DNA of 7,261 nt from Chloroflexota bacterium (GTDB lineage: Bacteria; Chloroflexota; UBA6077). The notes below the pieces were generated by a model, which made no database searches, was not told where the DNA came from, and was given only the letters and a program-made list of their open reading frames with translations. The position numbers and the translations under genes are program-made. Position 1 is the first letter of the stretch. Every line of letters starts with the position of its first letter. This document shows, in pieces, positions 5,673 through 7,261 of the stretch. The DNA lies in assembly GCA_021788565.1 (NCBI GenBank), contig JAJYKO010000263.1, forward strand, positions 1-7,261, in the 5' to 3' direction.

Positions 5673-6617
5673 CTAGAGCGGGCGCTCCCTCATGGCACTG
5701 CTCACAGCCCCGAGGGCTTCCTCCCGAGGTGGCCGCGGCTCGGGCAACGGTTCGTTCGCATACGCCGATACCGCCAGCTCAATCATGTAGTCCAGTGTGC
5801 CGTCGATGATCCGTTGCAGGTTGATGACGTCCGCGGTGGCCATCGAGCGAGGCAGCTTGCTCCAAACCGTCGCCCATATGTGGTCCTGCAGAATCGCGTA
5901 CTCCCTGATTAGCGAGACGAGTGGAAGCCCCTGTAAACGCCGGATACGGCCGTGCTTTCGTGGCTTCTCGGCCGCCGACGGGTGCTCCAGGAAGTATTTG
6001 GCCGGATTGCGATAGTGGAGCGCGGCGACCAGCGCCTCGACAACAAGAGGAGTCACGTCCAGGATCTCCTCGTATGTGAGATCCTCCCGATCCTTCCAGG
6101 GAGATTCGGAACTCAGGTCGGCTACCCATTGCTCGAGGGCACTCCGTGAATAGCGGGCCAGCACGTACTCCGCCATACCCACCACGCCATCGTGAGTGGC
6201 CTCCGGAAGAAGCTCCTGGTGGAGCGGTGGCTTGCCGAGGACCTCGCGAATCGCGACCAGGAGTTCGTCGGGATCGAAGGGCAGCGTGAGGGCCCGCTGG
6301 ACGTTGTAGCTCGAGCGCGATTTCTGAGCGACGTCCTTCCTTCTGGCCACCACCAGGACGGGTGCCTTAGCGGCCAGGTGATTCACCCGCAGCTCGTCCA
6401 ACGTGCGATAGCCCAGCGGAGCGTTGGTTATCTCCACCACAATGGCGTCCGGATGCTGCCTGGCTGCTTCGCTCGCGGCTTCCCCGTCGGCGCAGAACAG
6501 CACTTCGTAACCTTTCGATTCGAGGGCAGATCTCAACATGTCACCCGCGCCTGGGTGCGAAGAGACGACCAGGATTCGGTTGGAATCTTCGGGATCATGA
6601 ACCGGATCAGTTAACAT
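5673..6617 (-). CDS. Pseudo-receiver (REC-like) domain fused to an RsbRD_N-like domain
   Basis: Numbering is from ATG 6617 (314 residues). Residues about 13-127 have the receiver alpha/beta pattern, from RILVVSS (14-20) through DAIVVEITNAP (57-67) and PVLVVARRKD (86-95) to LTLPFDPDELL (110-120). Every catalytic position is changed: the acidic pair is Ser19/Ser20, the phosphoacceptor Asp is Glu62, the switch Thr is Ala91 and the Lys before Pro-Phe is Leu112. Aspartyl phosphorylation is therefore unlikely. Residues about 145-290 are helical, with W164, W174, H222-GRIRRLQG and LIREYAILQ. This matches RsbRD_N, known from RsbR-type stressosome co-antagonists and some sensor kinases. A regulatory protein binding a partner is inferred. 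Neither start has a clear ribosome site; the in-frame TTG 6659 would add 14 residues. It is divergent from the CheB-domain gene, 200 nt away start to start. Confidence 0.8.
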   Translation of the reverse strand: MLTDPVHDPEDSNRILVVSSHPGAGDMLRSALESKGYEVLFCADGEAASEAARQHPDAIVVEITNAPLGYRTLDELRVNHLAAKAPVLVVARRKDVAQKSRSSYNVQRALTLPFDPDELLVAIREVLGKPPLHQELLPEATHDGVVGMAEYVLARYSRSALEQWVADLSSESPWKDREDLTYEEILDVTPLVVEALVAALHYRNPAKYFLEHPSAAEKPRKHGRIRRLQGLPLVSLIREYAILQDHIWATVWSKLPRSMATADVINLQRIIDGTLDYMIELAVSAYANEPLPEPRPPREEALGAVSSAMRERPL

Positions 6618-6667
6618 AGCAACGAGTGGAGCATTAGTGGTGCCATGCCATCCGTACAAAATCTAAC

Positions 6668-6697
6668 TTGGACAAGACACGGCGACACACCTATAAT
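6668..6697 (+). promoter_or_regulatory. Sigma70-type promoter reading towards the CheB-domain gene
   Basis: A perfect -10 TATAAT (6692-6697) follows TTGGAC (6668-6673) by 18 nt (or TGGACA by 17). Transcription would begin near 6704, giving a leader of about 90-115 nt. This is the best promoter in the window. Confidence 0.6.
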
Positions 6698-6722
6698 GTG
6701 CTATACAGTCCCGTTGATTCGT

Positions 6723-6779
6723 GCCGCCTCAAATGCGGCGACTGGCGCGATTCCTGGTATCATTACCCTGGGAGGGTAA
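6723..6779 (+). promoter_or_regulatory. Two small hairpins in the CheB-domain gene leader
   Basis: GCCGC/GCGGC (6723-6727/6735-6739, 7-nt loop) and TTACCCT/AGGGTAA (6763-6769/6773-6779, GGG loop) lie between the predicted start of transcription and the coding region. The second is also a good operator-like palindrome. No known binding protein or RNA class is recognised. Confidence 0.4.
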
Positions 6780-6817
6780 CCTCGAACGAGAGGATGCCGC
6801 GGGGAGGCTCCGGAGAA

Positions 6818-7261
6818 GTGACACGCGCTGGGACCGAGAACTTGGACTTCACTGGGAGCGCTCCAGACACGGGATTGGTTCTCGTCCTGATCGCCGCCTC
6901 CGCGGGTGGGATCAAGGCGCTGCGAAGCGTGGTCTCAGGGTTGCCGGCCGATTTCTCCGCCAGCATAGCCATCGTACAGCATCTGGCACCGTGGCACCCC
7001 AGTCAGCTCGCGCACATCCTTGGCGCGGGTGCGCGCATGTCGGTAAAGGAAGCGGAAGAGGGCGACTGTCTCCGCGCGGGCGTGATCTTCGTCGCTCCGC
7101 CCAACAAGCACCTCCTGGTCAATCCCGACGGGACCCTGTCCCTCTCGTACTCCGAGATGGTGCATTTCCTTCGCCCTTCGGCCGACCTCCTGTTCGAGTC
7201 CGCGGCCGAGAGCTTCAAGGAGCGCGCCGTAGCCGTCGTGCTGAGCGGAACCGGATCCCAC
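6818..7261 (+). CDS. CheB-type protein-glutamate methylesterase domain protein (3' end outside window)
   Basis: The frame is open from 6818 to the edge (148 codons). It encodes the catalytic domain of CheB without the usual N-terminal receiver. Seen are LIAASAGG (24-31) with the active-site Ser28, IVQHLAP (52-58) with the active-site His55, FVAPPNKHLLV (91-101), FLRPSADLLFESAA (117-130) and VVLSGTGSH (140-148). Family knowledge: CheB removes methyl groups from, or deamidates, glutamates of chemoreceptors. Domains lacking a receiver also begin CheB-CheR-PAS-kinase fusions, which cannot be excluded because the end is missing. The last codon places His where the third triad residue, Asp, is expected. 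GTG 6818 was chosen because GGAGG (6803-6807) lies 10 nt upstream; ATG 6794 in frame would add 8 residues. The divergent pseudo-receiver gene may be its partner. Confidence 0.85.
   Translation, partial: MTRAGTENLDFTGSAPDTGLVLVLIAASAGGIKALRSVVSGLPADFSASIAIVQHLAPWHPSQLAHILGAGARMSVKEAEEGDCLRAGVIFVAPPNKHLLVNPDGTLSLSYSEMVHFLRPSADLLFESAAESFKERAVAVVLSGTGSH

Noticed and set aside
5666..5677. TCTAGCACTAGA hairpin over the pseudo-receiver stop codon as a terminator
   Set aside because: It has only a 5-bp stem with a 2-nt loop and no T-run; too weak to call.
6192..6614. 140-codon plus-strand frame
   Set aside because: It is antisense to the pseudo-receiver gene, which has recognisable domains.
6935..7261. 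108-codon minus-strand frame
   Set aside because: It is antisense to the CheB domain, whose active-site motifs are in the plus frame.
1..7261. tRNA, rRNA, CRISPR, phage or toxin-antitoxin genes
   Set aside because: No cloverleaf, rRNA block, spacer array, integrase or small paired-gene signature was seen on either strand.

Overview
The window is GC-rich bacterial DNA with five protein-coding regions, two of them cut by the window edges, and unusually repeat-rich intergenic regions. The repeats resemble families I associate with Chloroflexota, especially SAR202/Dehalococcoidia-like genomes: a palindrome with arms like GTCATGCTGAGC and GCTCAGGATGAC, and a GTAGGGGC...GCCCCTAC element. A bacterial GOLD-like gene fits the same picture. 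This assignment is an inference from pattern memory, not a search result.

Layout. Positions 1-1293 (minus) hold most of a GT87/DUF2029-type membrane glycosyltransferase whose 3' end lies outside the window. Positions 1294-2111, between this gene and the divergent GGT-like gene, have no convincing gene. They hold a degenerate palindrome with three 21-bp tandem copies of its right arm, a strong hairpin, and a composite inverted repeat. That inverted repeat is split by a 180-bp element with perfect 18-bp terminal inverted repeats and a 10-bp near-perfect flanking duplication, which looks like a MITE-type insertion. Positions 2112-3836 (plus) encode a full-length gamma-glutamyltransferase-family Ntn-hydrolase that keeps the self-processing Thr391 but has lost the residues that bind the gamma-glutamyl donor. 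Positions 3932-4423 (plus) encode a small GOLD-like beta-sandwich protein. Positions 4626-5453 (plus) encode an eight-helix membrane protein with four DUF347 repeats (COG4705), behind a good sigma70-type promoter. Positions 5454-5672 are a convergent intergenic region filled by a repeat element with inverted ends.

The right end is a signalling locus. A minus-strand gene (5673-6617) encodes a degenerate receiver (pseudo-receiver) fused to an RsbRD_N-like helical domain. It is divergent from a CheB-type methylesterase domain gene (6818 to the edge), and the shared intergenic region carries a clear TTGGAC/TATAAT promoter reading towards cheB. The two may act in one non-canonical chemotaxis- or stress-like pathway. 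The other genes show no functional link to one another and are probably separate transcription units.
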